DNA of 46,492 nucleotides from Parashewanella hymeniacidonis (GTDB lineage Bacteria > Pseudomonadota > Gammaproteobacteria > Enterobacterales > Shewanellaceae), in assembly GCF_016900895.1 (NCBI RefSeq), contig NZ_JAFEUN010000023.1:1-46492 (forward strand), in the 5' to 3' direction. Position numbers and translations under genes: made by a program. The notes under the pieces were generated by a model. It saw only the letters and a program-made list of their open reading frames with translations, searched no databases and was not told the origin of the DNA. Each line of letters opens with the position of its first letter. The first letter of the stretch is position 1. This document shows positions 8,871 to 20,173 of the stretch, piece after piece.

Positions 8871-9674
8871 ATGAAATCGTTATCTAAGCTTATTATCTCT
8901 AGTGTCGCTTTAACCAGCTTCAGTGCCTTTTCAGCGCTTGATTTAGACTATCAACATGAAGTGAGCCTACAAGCTAAAGACCAAACTGGGAATTCCAATT
9001 CCGATACTTATTGGAAAGGTCAATACACCTACTATGCAAAGCCTATAGAGCAAACCAAAGGTCCTTATATTCTTAATGCTTTTCTGGCTCATAGCTCTCA
9101 GCTGACCCTCATGTATGGTCATAAAAAAGATGACAATGATTATGGTATCAAGGGTAAATGGTTTGTAAGAGATCACTGGTTCATCGCCGGTGAATATGAA
9201 CGAGCTGAACTGTACGGTGACTACTTTGATAGATATCATTTTGAAGTCGGTAACTATGTCAATGACTACACCAAAGTGTATGTATCAGCAGAGCGTGATG
9301 ATTTGGGGGATAAGAACGGTAAGCTAGAAATCGATACATACAGCCTTGGCGTAAAAAGTTTTATATCTCTGCCTAATGATACGGGTGTATTACTAAAAGC
9401 AGCTTACTTATTTAAGGACGTTGAAACCGGTGCACCAAAGTCGGATACCAATAACATCAAACTCCATGCTGAGTATTTCTTTAATCAGTCATTTTCTATC
9501 GATGCCCATTATGAAAATGGGAATAATGATGATGCTCAATATGGTGTGAAAGCGGCCTACTTTATTCGTATCTTAGACAATTTATCTTTAGATCTCACAG
9601 CGGGTAAATACTTTGAGCCAGAGGATAAAGACTCAGGCATCAATTGGTCAGCAAGATTCGTTGGACGCTTTTAA
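8871..9674 (+). CDS. outer-membrane beta-barrel (porin-like), tandem copy 1
   Basis: A 267-residue outer-membrane protein. I chose the ATG at 8871 because GGAGG lies just upstream and the signal peptide starts directly (MKSLSKLIISSVALTSFSAFS). The upstream in-frame ATG at 8832 would add 13 residues before the signal. The mature part alternates short hydrophobic strands with Asp/Gly/Tyr-rich turns and ends in VGRF, the usual C-terminal aromatic of barrels recognised by the BAM complex. A block shared with the next three genes is KGPYILNAFLAHSSQ. Likely role: a small porin or putative general bacterial porin. The exact family name and solute are not clear. Confidence 0.8.
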   Translation: MKSLSKLIISSVALTSFSAFSALDLDYQHEVSLQAKDQTGNSNSDTYWKGQYTYYAKPIEQTKGPYILNAFLAHSSQLTLMYGHKKDDNDYGIKGKWFVRDHWFIAGEYERAELYGDYFDRYHFEVGNYVNDYTKVYVSAERDDLGDKNGKLEIDTYSLGVKSFISLPNDTGVLLKAAYLFKDVETGAPKSDTNNIKLHAEYFFNQSFSIDAHYENGNNDDAQYGVKAAYFIRILDNLSLDLTAGKYFEPEDKDSGINWSARFVGRF

Positions 9675-9760
9675 TCTAACTAAGATTTGATTTAACTAAT
9701 TACTCTATAAAGGACTGTCATAAACTCATTGAGTTCATGAATGGTTTGCAAGGACGAATG

Positions 9761-10558
9761 ATGAAATTTAATCGTACTCAACTCGCATTGCTCATCGGTT
9801 GTATAAGTTTATCCTCTTATGCAGCTCAAGATGAAAAGTACCACCATGAAGGTGGTATTGGAACATACGACAATACTTCTGTACCAAATTCTGATGCATA
9901 TTGGATTGGTGATTACACGTATTATTCAAAAGGTATTGATCAGAATAAGGGGCCTTACCGTTTAAATGCATTTTTGGCTCACTCTTCACAGGTGCATTTA
10001 AAGTATAAACATCGTGATGACTTCGATGCTTATACAATAAAAGGTAAGTTATTTTTTGGTGACCATTGGTTTGTTGCTGGCTTATACGACTATACCGATG
10101 ACCTAGGAACAGGTGAAAACACCTATAAATTAGAGCTCGGTAATTATATTAGCGACACGGCAAAAGTGTATATTTCGGCTCAACGCCTTGAACGCGATAT
10201 CTCTCCTGCCAAGTATGACTATGACAAGTATGCCATCGGCGCAAAAGGCTTTATTCAGACCAGCGGCGATATGGGCTTTCTCCTAAAAGCAGAGTACCTA
10301 TTCAAGGAGTATAAGATTTCCGATTATAAATCGGATTCGCATGGGTATTTAGCTGAAGCCGATTACTTCTTTACTAAATCGTTTTCTGTCGGCGGCTTTT
10401 ATTCGGATGGTAATCATGAAGATAAATCCTATGGCGGACGAGCGAACTATTTCTTACGTCTAACGGACAACTTATCACTGGATTTATCTGTCGATAAAAA
10501 ATACGAGCCTAAAGAAGATGGTACCAATTGGGGAGCAAGGCTAGTAGGACGATTTTAA
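9761..10558 (+). CDS. outer-membrane beta-barrel (porin-like), tandem copy 2
   Basis: A 265-residue paralogue of copy 1 and its closest relative in the window. Both share YWxGxYTYYxK, KGPYxLNAFLAHSSQ, HWFxAG and a C-terminal NLSLDLS...GARLVGRF. The start at 9761 (MKFNRTQLALLIG) matches copy 3 and is well placed behind AAGGA at 9750-9754; the longer in-frame ATG at 9737 is unlikely. A signal peptide ends near SSYAA. It follows copy 1 by 86 bases and precedes a strong terminator. The pair therefore probably forms one transcript. Location is the outer membrane; substrate unknown. Confidence 0.8.
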   Translation: MKFNRTQLALLIGCISLSSYAAQDEKYHHEGGIGTYDNTSVPNSDAYWIGDYTYYSKGIDQNKGPYRLNAFLAHSSQVHLKYKHRDDFDAYTIKGKLFFGDHWFVAGLYDYTDDLGTGENTYKLELGNYISDTAKVYISAQRLERDISPAKYDYDKYAIGAKGFIQTSGDMGFLLKAEYLFKEYKISDYKSDSHGYLAEADYFFTKSFSVGGFYSDGNHEDKSYGGRANYFLRLTDNLSLDLSVDKKYEPKEDGTNWGARLVGRF

Positions 10559-10610
10559 TAAACGCTTACAAGTAAGCCATTGAACTTTAATTAGACCTTG
10601 TGCTCTAATA

Positions 10611-10640
10611 AGCCGCCAATATTAAGTATTGGCGGCTTTT
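10611..10640 (+). terminator. rho-independent terminator after barrel copy 2
   Basis: An 11-bp stem pairs AGCCGCCAATA (10611-10621) with TATTGGCGGCT (10627-10637) around a 5-base loop and continues into TTTT. It sits between barrel genes 2 and 3, so copy 3 probably has its own promoter or depends on read-through. Confidence 0.85.
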
Positions 10641-10657
10641 AATTACAAGGATGAATT

Positions 10658-11473
10658 ATGAAATTTACTCAAACGGCACTTGCCGTACTTTTAGGGTGTG
10701 TGAGCTTTTCTTCTTTTGCTACTAACGACAAACCGTTTCAACATCAAGTGTCAATTAGTGCTGCTGATTCGGTAAACAGTGATTACGATTCTGACACCTT
10801 TTGGTCAGCATCGTATCAATATTACTTTTCTCCTGTTTCCCAAGAAAAAGGGCCTTATGCCTTAAATAGCTGGTTAGCACAGACCAGTGAGCTCGGCGCA
10901 ACGATTGCGAGTGGAAGCGACTCTCGAAACTATGGACTGAATGGCAAATACGTTACTGATTCAAAATGGTTCATCAGCGCTAGCTATTTAATGTCGGACC
11001 TAGATGCACCACGGAATCCATCGATAGATAGATATGGTGTTTCTGTAGGTTATTATCTAGATGACTGGACGAGTATTAGCCTTTCGTATGACAGAATTGA
11101 ATTTAATGAACTTTTATCTGATCCTGAAACCACTGGTTACGCAATCAATGCCAGCAAATACTTTTCATTTGAGAACGACAGCGGCTTATTTTTAAGGGGT
11201 AGCTTTGCTTATGCTGATTTCGAACACGGTGAGTTTAATGATGACTCAACGTCGTTATCCATCAGTTCTGACTATTACTTTAATAAGTCTTGGTCTGTCG
11301 GATTGAATTACTCAAGAAATAACGATAAAAATGATGAACTCTATGGCATTCAAACAAGTTATTTTTGGCGAATTACCGATAGCATGTCTTTAGTCGCTGA
11401 TTTGAGCAAAGCGCTTGAATCTAATTCTGACGATGCAATACAAGTGGGATTAAATCTCACTGGAAGATTCTAG
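10658..11473 (+). CDS. outer-membrane beta-barrel (porin-like), tandem copy 3
   Basis: A 271-residue paralogue, more diverged than copies 1 and 2. It has a signal peptide (MKFTQTALAVLLGCVSFSSFA) and the family block KGPYALNSWLAQTSELGA. Strands alternate with acidic turns, and the protein ends in LTGRF. It is preceded by AAGGATGAATT at a suitable ribosome-binding distance. It starts only 17 bases after the terminator of copy 2, so initiation close to that site or read-through is needed. A 10-bp inverted repeat at 11489-11518 follows the gene but lacks a T run. Confidence 0.8.
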   Translation: MKFTQTALAVLLGCVSFSSFATNDKPFQHQVSISAADSVNSDYDSDTFWSASYQYYFSPVSQEKGPYALNSWLAQTSELGATIASGSDSRNYGLNGKYVTDSKWFISASYLMSDLDAPRNPSIDRYGVSVGYYLDDWTSISLSYDRIEFNELLSDPETTGYAINASKYFSFENDSGLFLRGSFAYADFEHGEFNDDSTSLSISSDYYFNKSWSVGLNYSRNNDKNDELYGIQTSYFWRITDSMSLVADLSKALESNSDDAIQVGLNLTGRF

Positions 11474-11488
11474 CCCTATCGCATGACT

Positions 11489-11518
11489 AAGGTTAGTGAG
11501 TTAACCACCACTAACCTT
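11489..11518 (+). terminator. hairpin after barrel copy 3 (weak terminator candidate)
   Basis: AAGGTTAGTG (11489-11498) pairs perfectly with CACTAACCTT (11509-11518) across a 10-base loop, 16 bases past the stop of copy 3. There is no T tract directly after it, so it may be an mRNA-end stabiliser and not a true terminator. Confidence 0.4.
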
Positions 11519-11630
11519 GTAACCCAGCTATATCAAAGATTAATTTTTTAATCAAAAATTAGACATCCAAAAAATAACTTCTATGCTTTAGCCTGATTTT
11601 ACAATTATGTTAAACATAGGAAGAATGAAG

Positions 11631-12461
11631 ATGATGAAATGGACGTCAACACTTACCGCATTAAGTTTAAGCGTTATTGGCTTTTCAGCACTCAGTGCAC
11701 AAGACAATAATTACCAAAGTGAGCTTACCGTAAGTTACATGGATTTTTCGTCTAATAAGTTAGACATTGATCCAACATGGGGTGTTCAATATTCTTATTA
11801 TGGTTCACCGATATCACAATCTGCAAGCCCATATCAGTTAAATCGCTTCCTATCTCAAACTTCAGTATTGGATTTAAATTATTCAAATACTGATAGTAAT
11901 AATACTTATGGTATCGCTGGCAAATACGTATTTGATTCAAAATGGTTTGTGGGTGCAAATTACCAAAGCACAGATACAGGCTCGTTTGGCGATGCTGATA
12001 TTTATAATGTCAATCTTGGTTATTATCTAAATGAATTCACTTCTGTTTATGTTGCAGCAACCAAAACAGATTCTGGTAATAGTAGAAGTGCAATTATCAT
12101 TGACGACTATCAGTATGATATTGGTATTAAAAGTTTTATTGAGACAACTTACGGTGAAGGCGTTTACTTTACTGCAGATTACAGCTTTTCCGATGATGAA
12201 ATTAAGACACCTATAGGTACGACTAAACTGGATTATCGTAACTGGGGGGTATCTGTCGATTATTACTTAACGAATGCATTTTCTATTGGTGGCTCATACT
12301 CAGACGCTTCTTACGACAATGCTGAAGACACTTACGCTGTGAATGCCGCCTACTTTATTCGACTTGTCGATAACATCTCATTATCTATTAGAGCAGATAA
12401 AACACTAGAGCCTAGCTCAAGTGGCTTTAGTTACGATATAGGTCTCGTCGGTCGTTTCTAA
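11631..12461 (+). CDS. outer-membrane beta-barrel (porin-like), tandem copy 4
   Basis: A 276-residue paralogue and the most diverged of the four. Several ATGs cluster here; 11631 is 7 bases after AGGAAG (11618-11623) and is preferred over 11607 and 11625. A signal peptide is followed by AQDNNYQSELTVSYM. The family block appears as ASPYQLNRFLSQTSVLDLNY, replacing the KGPY of the others, and the C-terminus is GLVGRF. It has its own 157-base upstream space, AT-rich and containing the palindrome GATTAATTTTTTAATC, so it is probably transcribed separately. It is convergent with the pyrimidine-type catabolic operon. Confidence 0.78.
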   Translation: MMKWTSTLTALSLSVIGFSALSAQDNNYQSELTVSYMDFSSNKLDIDPTWGVQYSYYGSPISQSASPYQLNRFLSQTSVLDLNYSNTDSNNTYGIAGKYVFDSKWFVGANYQSTDTGSFGDADIYNVNLGYYLNEFTSVYVAATKTDSGNSRSAIIIDDYQYDIGIKSFIETTYGEGVYFTADYSFSDDEIKTPIGTTKLDYRNWGVSVDYYLTNAFSIGGSYSDASYDNAEDTYAVNAAYFIRLVDNISLSIRADKTLEPSSSGFSYDIGLVGRF

Positions 12462-12467
12462 ACTTTT

Positions 12468-12501
12468 GGATGATGTCTACGCTTCTGGGTAGACATCATC
12501 C
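12468..12501. terminator. hairpin between convergent barrel copy 4 and hydA
   Basis: A 13-bp perfect stem pairs GGATGATGTCTAC (12468-12480) with GTAGACATCATCC (12489-12501) around an 8-base loop. It fills nearly the whole 45-base space between two convergent stops and probably ends transcription or protects 3' ends on both strands. T runs are weak on either side. Confidence 0.65.
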
Positions 12502-12506
12502 TTCAT

Positions 12507-15193
<2,687 letters not shown>

Positions 15194-15207
15194 CAAATAC
15201 CTCTTAA

Positions 15208-16707
15208 TTAACTGGGAAAAGAAAACTGGGCTTGTTGCTCTAAATTTGCCAACCAACGAGCCGTAATGGTTTTCCTTTGAGTATAAAATCTAACAGCGTC
15301 TGGCCCGTAAGCGCTTAAATCCCCAAAAATTGATTGCTTCCAGCCGCCAAAGCTATGACTGGCCATAGGTACCGGCAATGGCACATTAATGCCAACCATG
15401 CCCACTTCAATCGCTTGACTAAATTCACGAGCGGCATAGCCATTCTGGGTAAAAATGCAGGTACCATTGCCATAGCGGTGGTTATTGATAAGCTTTATTG
15501 CGTCAGCCAATGATGACACTCGAACAAGACACAATACGGGCCCAAAAATTTCCTGTTGATAAATGTCCATTTCAGGTGTGACATGGTCAAATAAGCTGCC
15601 TCCGAGAAAATAACCTTGCTCGAATTCAGTGCTTGAGCCACTCAAGTGAAACTGCCGTCCATCAACAACGAGAGTTGCGCCTTGCTCGACCCCTTTTTCA
15701 ATTAAGCCTAGAACCTTCGCTTTATGCCCTGCAGAGATCAATGGCCCCATATTGTTTTCTTCATCAAAGCCAGAACCAATTTTAAGATTTTCAATCAGAG
15801 GTGCTAACTTGGCCGTGAGTGATTTTGCAATATCATCACCCACAACTACTGCAACCGATATCGCCATACAACGCTCACCGCAAGAGCCAAACGCAGCTCC
15901 CATCAATGATTGAGCGACAAGATCAATATCTGCATCCGGCATAACTACCGCATGATTTTTTGCGCCTCCGAGTGCCTGGCAACGCATATCCGCCATCGTA
16001 GCTCGACGATAGAGTTCTTTCGCTACTGGCGTTGACCCTACAAAACTTAACGCTTTAATTCTCTTGTCTTGCAGTAAAGCTTCAACCGTTTCAGCATTAC
16101 CATTGATGACATTGAGCACCCCAGGGGGGAAGCCCGCCATCTGTGCGAGTTTACAAATAAAATAGGGGGCACTCGGTGCTTGCTCAGAAGGTTTGAGGAT
16201 GAAAGTATTGCCGCACATAACGGCCATCGGCCACATCCACAATGGCACCATTGCAGGGAAATTAAATGGCGTCACGCCTAAGACGACGCCTAAAGGTTGA
16301 AGTTCGCTCCAAGAATCATGTTGACTACTGATATTAGGCGAGTGTTCACCTTTTAATAGTTGTGCGATGCCACAAGCATATTCGATGTTTTCAATCCCTC
16401 GATTCAATTCACCTCTGGCATCATCTAATACTTTACCGTGCTCTTCTGTTAGCAAGTTACACACTTCATTGGCGTGCTGTTCGAGTAGCGTTTTAAATCG
16501 AAATAAAATTTTTGCCCGTTGGCTAATTGATGTTTGTTTCCAACGTTTAAAGGCCATCGTGGCGGCTAAAATCACTTCTTCAACAATCAACTTAGACGCA
16601 CATTCAACTTCTGCGGTTTGCATTGCGGTCGCAGGATTGGTTACAGGGAGCGTAGATTGATTTTCAGAAAATGGTTCGCCATTAATCAAATGAGAAAGGT
16701 ACTTCAT
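15208..16707 (-). CDS. mmsA: CoA-acylating (methyl)malonate-semialdehyde dehydrogenase
   Basis: A 499-residue aldehyde dehydrogenase superfamily member that oxidises malonate or methylmalonate semialdehyde with NAD and CoA to acetyl-CoA or propionyl-CoA plus CO2. Visible family features are PLGVVLGVTPFNFPAMVPLW, the cofactor turn FVGSTPVAKELY, and the catalytic cysteine in FGSCGERCMAI. MmsA-type glycine replaces the usual glutamate region (LGGAKNHAVV), and GRIN-like GMVGINVPLPVP is near the C-terminus. It sits between the aminotransferase gene and the carbamoylase gene, the right order to process the semialdehyde made by transamination of beta-alanine or beta-aminoisobutyrate. An alternative role in valine or inositol breakdown is less likely here. 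Confidence 0.9.
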   Translation of the reverse strand: MKYLSHLINGEPFSENQSTLPVTNPATAMQTAEVECASKLIVEEVILAATMAFKRWKQTSISQRAKILFRFKTLLEQHANEVCNLLTEEHGKVLDDARGELNRGIENIEYACGIAQLLKGEHSPNISSQHDSWSELQPLGVVLGVTPFNFPAMVPLWMWPMAVMCGNTFILKPSEQAPSAPYFICKLAQMAGFPPGVLNVINGNAETVEALLQDKRIKALSFVGSTPVAKELYRRATMADMRCQALGGAKNHAVVMPDADIDLVAQSLMGAAFGSCGERCMAISVAVVVGDDIAKSLTAKLAPLIENLKIGSGFDEENNMGPLISAGHKAKVLGLIEKGVEQGATLVVDGRQFHLSGSSTEFEQGYFLGGSLFDHVTPEMDIYQQEIFGPVLCLVRVSSLADAIKLINNHRYGNGTCIFTQNGYAAREFSQAIEVGMVGINVPLPVPMASHSFGGWKQSIFGDLSAYGPDAVRFYTQRKTITARWLANLEQQAQFSFPS

Positions 16708-16804
16708 TTATACTCCTTTCATGACTCAATAATGTGTTTATGTTGCTTTTTTACTGAGATAATAATCAAATAATGAGTGGTTCATGACTCACTCATTATG
16801 TTAA

Positions 16805-18121
16805 TTAAAGCTTGGCAAGCACATCTGATAACGCATTTATCACATCATCAATTTGTGTTTGTTCAATAATGAAAGGCGGTGCAAATTGAATCGTATCGCC
16901 TCCCCATCGCACGTAAAACCCCTTACGCCACATAGACATGGCAATCTCATAAGGTCTTTGGGTTACTGATTCTTTATGGGGGTCAATAGTAAAGCCAGCG
17001 GCTAAACCATAATTTCTGATGTCAGTGATCGCATTAGAGCCACGCAGACTGTGAACCGCTTGCTCAAAATATCCTGCCACTGATTTAACACGTTGTGGAA
17101 TTTTCTGCGTTTCTAAAATCGTCAAACAGGCACTTGCGGCTGCACACGCAACAGGGTGACCTGAATAGGTATAACCGTGAGGTAATTCAACATCATGAAG
17201 CGGCTTATCGGTGTCCATAAACGTTTGATAAATTTCACTACTGCAGACAACAGCACCCATTGGAATAACACCATTGGTCAATTGTTTAGCGAGGTTCATG
17301 ATATCGGGTGTCACGCCAAACTCTTGGGCACCGAACATCGATCCTGTACGACCAAAGCCCGTAATGACTTCATCAAAAATTAACAGAATATTATACTGGT
17401 TGCAGATTTCTCGAAGTCGTTGCAAATAACCAACGGGAGGAATGATAACGCCCGCTGAACCAGAAAACGGCTCAACAATCACCGCAGCAATATTTGACGC
17501 ATCATGCAGCGCAATGAGCTCTAGTAACTCGTCAGCTAAGTATGCGCCAATTGCTGGCATCCCCTTTGTGAATCGGTTTTCATCCAGTAACGTATGCGGT
17601 AGGTGATCAGCATCGATAGCCTGCCCCCAAATTTTGCGATTCCCGCCTATTCCACCAAAGCTTATCCCGCCCCAGCTAGAGCCATGGTAACCTTTCATTC
17701 TGCCAATGATTTTTGTCTTTGATGAGAGCCCTTTTTCTCGCCAATAACCTCGAGCAATTTTTGTTGCAGTGTCAGCGGACTCTGATCCAGAGTTGGTATA
17801 AAACACATGATTTAACGGCTCCGGTGTCAGGCGAGTAATTTGTTCTGCAAGCTCATGAGCTTTAGGGTGAGAAAACTGAAATGTCGGTGCGTAATCCAGT
17901 TCATTGAGTTGTTGCTGTACGGCAGAAATAATATCCGGTTGCCGATGTCCAAGGCCACACGTCCACAGCCCTGATAATCCATCTAGGATTTTTCTGCCAT
18001 TACTGTCGATTAAGTAGACCCCTTCTGCACTGTGTATCATTCTGGGATCTGACTTAAATTGCCGATTCGCCGAATAAGGTAACCAATATGCATCGAGGTT
18101 GGGTAGAGAATCATTTGTCAT
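16805..18121 (-). CDS. class III omega-amino acid--pyruvate aminotransferase
   Basis: A 438-residue PLP enzyme of the omega-aminotransferase class. It would transfer the amino group of beta-alanine (or beta-aminoisobutyrate) to pyruvate, giving malonate semialdehyde. Motifs are GLSGLWTCGLGHRQPDI, FYTNSGSESADTATKIAR (phosphate-binding turn), IFDEVITGFGRTG (cofactor Asp) and NLAKQLTNG with the PLP lysine. I prefer ATG at 18121 (MTNDSLPNLDAYW), preceded by AGGT. The longer frame starts with TTG at 18163. It leads the four-gene operon, 97 bases upstream of mmsA, and is divergent from a LysR regulator 116 bases away. Exact amino donor is inferred from context. Confidence 0.88.
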   Translation of the reverse strand: MTNDSLPNLDAYWLPYSANRQFKSDPRMIHSAEGVYLIDSNGRKILDGLSGLWTCGLGHRQPDIISAVQQQLNELDYAPTFQFSHPKAHELAEQITRLTPEPLNHVFYTNSGSESADTATKIARGYWREKGLSSKTKIIGRMKGYHGSSWGGISFGGIGGNRKIWGQAIDADHLPHTLLDENRFTKGMPAIGAYLADELLELIALHDASNIAAVIVEPFSGSAGVIIPPVGYLQRLREICNQYNILLIFDEVITGFGRTGSMFGAQEFGVTPDIMNLAKQLTNGVIPMGAVVCSSEIYQTFMDTDKPLHDVELPHGYTYSGHPVACAAASACLTILETQKIPQRVKSVAGYFEQAVHSLRGSNAITDIRNYGLAAGFTIDPHKESVTQRPYEIAMSMWRKGFYVRWGGDTIQFAPPFIIEQTQIDDVINALSDVLAKL

Positions 18122-18237
18122 AAGTTGACCTAAAACTGAATAAAGTCGAGTTAAATCAATCAAAAATTCACTATATCGTCGGATCTGTGTTTAATAAATG
18201 ATCACTTTTCTATGTTTACTTTCATAACGGTGAAACT

Positions 18238-19143
18238 TTGAAAACAACCATTGGAAATTTGTCTAACATTGATTTGCGTCTACTGCGTGTATTTAAACGA
18301 ATTGTAGAAGCTCACGGGATCTCAGCGGCTGAGCGCAGTTTAAACATCGGCCGCTCTACCATCAGTCGGCATTTAAAAGAACTCGAACACCGTTTAGGTG
18401 TGGTGTTGTGTTATCGCGGGCGCAGTGGTTTTAAACTGACAGAAGAAGGTCTGACAATCTATCATGCCATCAACACCTTACTCGATTCTCTTGATGAGTT
18501 TTGTCAAAGAGTTAATCAGATTAATCATGAGCTTAAAGGCAAACTGATTATTGGTATCTTCGACAATATGGTAACCAACCCGAATTGTCAGTTTCATACT
18601 GTTCTTAACCAATATTATCAACTTGCACCAGCGGTACACATAGAGATTCATGTGCTTCCAACTGTTGAAATTGAGCAAGGGATCTTAGAAGGGAAGATTC
18701 ATTTTGGTGTGCTTCCTTGCCACAACCCAACGAATTCGCTGTGTTATTTGCCATTGTTTTCAGAGGAGATGACCATCTTTTGCGGTGTTACTCACCCTTT
18801 AGCTAACAACAATAAAGCGGTGACAAAAGAGGCATTACTTGACTATTCTTTTGCAGGATTGGCTTTTAGCAGCACCAACAATGAACTGCTCACACAAAAC
18901 AATCTGATGGTCTCAGCGTCAGCATACGCACAAGATGGTGTCGCATTATTAATTCTCACCGGAAACTACCTAGGTTTTTTGCCTCGCCATTTTGGTTCGG
19001 TATTTGTAGAGCGACATCAAATGTTCAGCCTCTCACCTACACCTTTAGATTACTGTAGCCACTTCAGTGGTATTTTCCGCTTTGACTCGAAAAATGATAG
19101 AAAAATAAAACAGCTGATTGAAATCATTAAGGCTTACTCTTAA
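18238..19143 (+). CDS. LysR family transcriptional regulator, likely controller of the pyrimidine operon
   Basis: A 301-residue LysR regulator starting at a TTG. Residues 10-70 form the winged helix-turn-helix (LRLLRVFKRIVEAHGISAAE, then RSTISRHLKELEHRLG), and the rest is the periplasmic-binding-like effector domain. Divergent placement with 116 bases between its start and the aminotransferase is the classic LysR arrangement, so it probably binds that space and responds to a pathway intermediate. No convincing T-N11-A box could be singled out by eye. Its 3' end overlaps the convergent methyltransferase gene by 17 bases. Confidence 0.88.
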   Translation: MKTTIGNLSNIDLRLLRVFKRIVEAHGISAAERSLNIGRSTISRHLKELEHRLGVVLCYRGRSGFKLTEEGLTIYHAINTLLDSLDEFCQRVNQINHELKGKLIIGIFDNMVTNPNCQFHTVLNQYYQLAPAVHIEIHVLPTVEIEQGILEGKIHFGVLPCHNPTNSLCYLPLFSEEMTIFCGVTHPLANNNKAVTKEALLDYSFAGLAFSSTNNELLTQNNLMVSASAYAQDGVALLILTGNYLGFLPRHFGSVFVERHQMFSLSPTPLDYCSHFSGIFRFDSKNDRKIKQLIEIIKAYS

Positions 19144-19774
19144 ATAACAAAACGACGTCATTAGCGACAAACTCGAAATGCCAGTTATAACTGTTGGCAA
19201 GCCACTCAAAGGTATATTCGGAATAAAAGCAAATATGAGTAGGGTCATTTTTATAGTGCCAGCGACTGAAAGCATCAACATCTTTTATTCGCTTAGTCAT
19301 TAGCGCTAACATTCCACCAGTCTTTAATCGATCATCAAATAACTCAAATGTGCCTTGGGCATCATAGATATGTTCGATCACTTCAGTCGCTGTAATAAAG
19401 TCGTATTGCTGCTCAAGAACAGAGTTATCATTAGCATAAAAGAGATCATAATTACTCATAGCAAAGCCCGCTTCTTGCGCCATTTTACTGAGCACTCTCC
19501 CTTCTCCACAGCCAAAGTCTAGTCCTTGTTGCTGGGGGCTGACCATTTCAAGAACTGGGTCTAGACATCGTGATAAAAATCGACGATAACCTGCATCATC
19601 ATCTTGATTATCATGTTTATCGTACTCAGCTTTTTCTTGCTCAACAGTAAGGTGAAATGATTTTGGAACTTGAACGAGCAGGCAATGCTGGCATTGCCAA
19701 TATTCACGTTGTTTATCTTGGTGGTAAAACGTTAGAGACGGCTGTTTACACAACACACAGCATTGATCAGTCAT
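19127..19774 (-). CDS. class I SAM-dependent methyltransferase with N-terminal zinc ribbon
   Basis: A 215-residue protein. The N-terminus has two cysteine pairs (CCVLC at residues 5-9, CQHC near 29-32) forming a probable zinc knuckle. Then comes a SAM fold: LDFGCGEGRVLSKMAQEAG is motif I, ITATEVIEHIYDAQ is motif II/IV, and GGMLALMTKRI is the post-IV strand. The pattern matches methyltransferases whose zinc ribbon reads RNA or protein, but no substrate can be named. It overlaps the upstream small exported-protein gene by 8 bases, so the two are likely co-translated. It overlaps the LysR gene tail-to-tail by 17 bases. Confidence 0.85.
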   Translation of the reverse strand: MTDQCCVLCKQPSLTFYHQDKQREYWQCQHCLLVQVPKSFHLTVEQEKAEYDKHDNQDDDAGYRRFLSRCLDPVLEMVSPQQQGLDFGCGEGRVLSKMAQEAGFAMSNYDLFYANDNSVLEQQYDFITATEVIEHIYDAQGTFELFDDRLKTGGMLALMTKRIKDVDAFSRWHYKNDPTHICFYSEYTFEWLANSYNWHFEFVANDVVLLFKSKP

Positions 19775-20138
19775 ACTTATCTATTTTTTTCTCTTTTTTA
19801 GCGGCTTGTTTGGCATCTTGTAATTGTTTTGAAATACGTTTCTTTTGCTCAACAAACTGTTTTTGTGAACGTTTTGTCTGCTCACTTTCCCAGTCTGGTC
19901 TCAGCTGATTTTGCTGTACTTTCAACTCACGTTTTTGAATCTCTGAATTTGCTTGCTGAGCTTTCTTTAGTTGCAGCTGTTGTTCTGCACTGTATTCCGT
20001 CGGCTTTTGTTGAGGCTTTTCTGCAGCTTTAGGTGTCCATTTAAGGCGCTTTTTTTCTGAAGCCTGAGCAGGGAATGTAAACATGCTGATCAGCATCAGT
20101 GAAAGTATAACGAGCGACAGTTCCGTTGTCTTTGGCAT
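19767..20138 (-). CDS. small exported Gln/Lys-rich coiled-coil protein
   Basis: A 123-residue protein with a signal peptide ending near FPAQAS (residues 22-27). The mature part is almost entirely Lys, Gln, Glu and Ala with long charged helices, for example EQQLQLKKAQQANSEIQKR, indicating a coiled coil. No catalytic motif or membrane helix follows the signal. It is translationally coupled to the downstream methyltransferase gene (8-base overlap) and lies 35 bases downstream of the DTW gene, so all three may form one operon. Function unknown. Confidence 0.7.
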   Translation of the reverse strand: MPKTTELSLVILSLMLISMFTFPAQASEKKRLKWTPKAAEKPQQKPTEYSAEQQLQLKKAQQANSEIQKRELKVQQNQLRPDWESEQTKRSQKQFVEQKKRISKQLQDAKQAAKKEKKIDKYD

Positions 20139-20173
20139 AACATTGTTCCATTTGCTATCTATATTGCATTGAA

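Noticed and set aside
15194-15256. 21-residue N-terminal extension of the carbamoylase
   Set aside because: Overlaps the upstream dehydrogenase gene and lacks family residues; ATG 15193 has AAGAGG in front.
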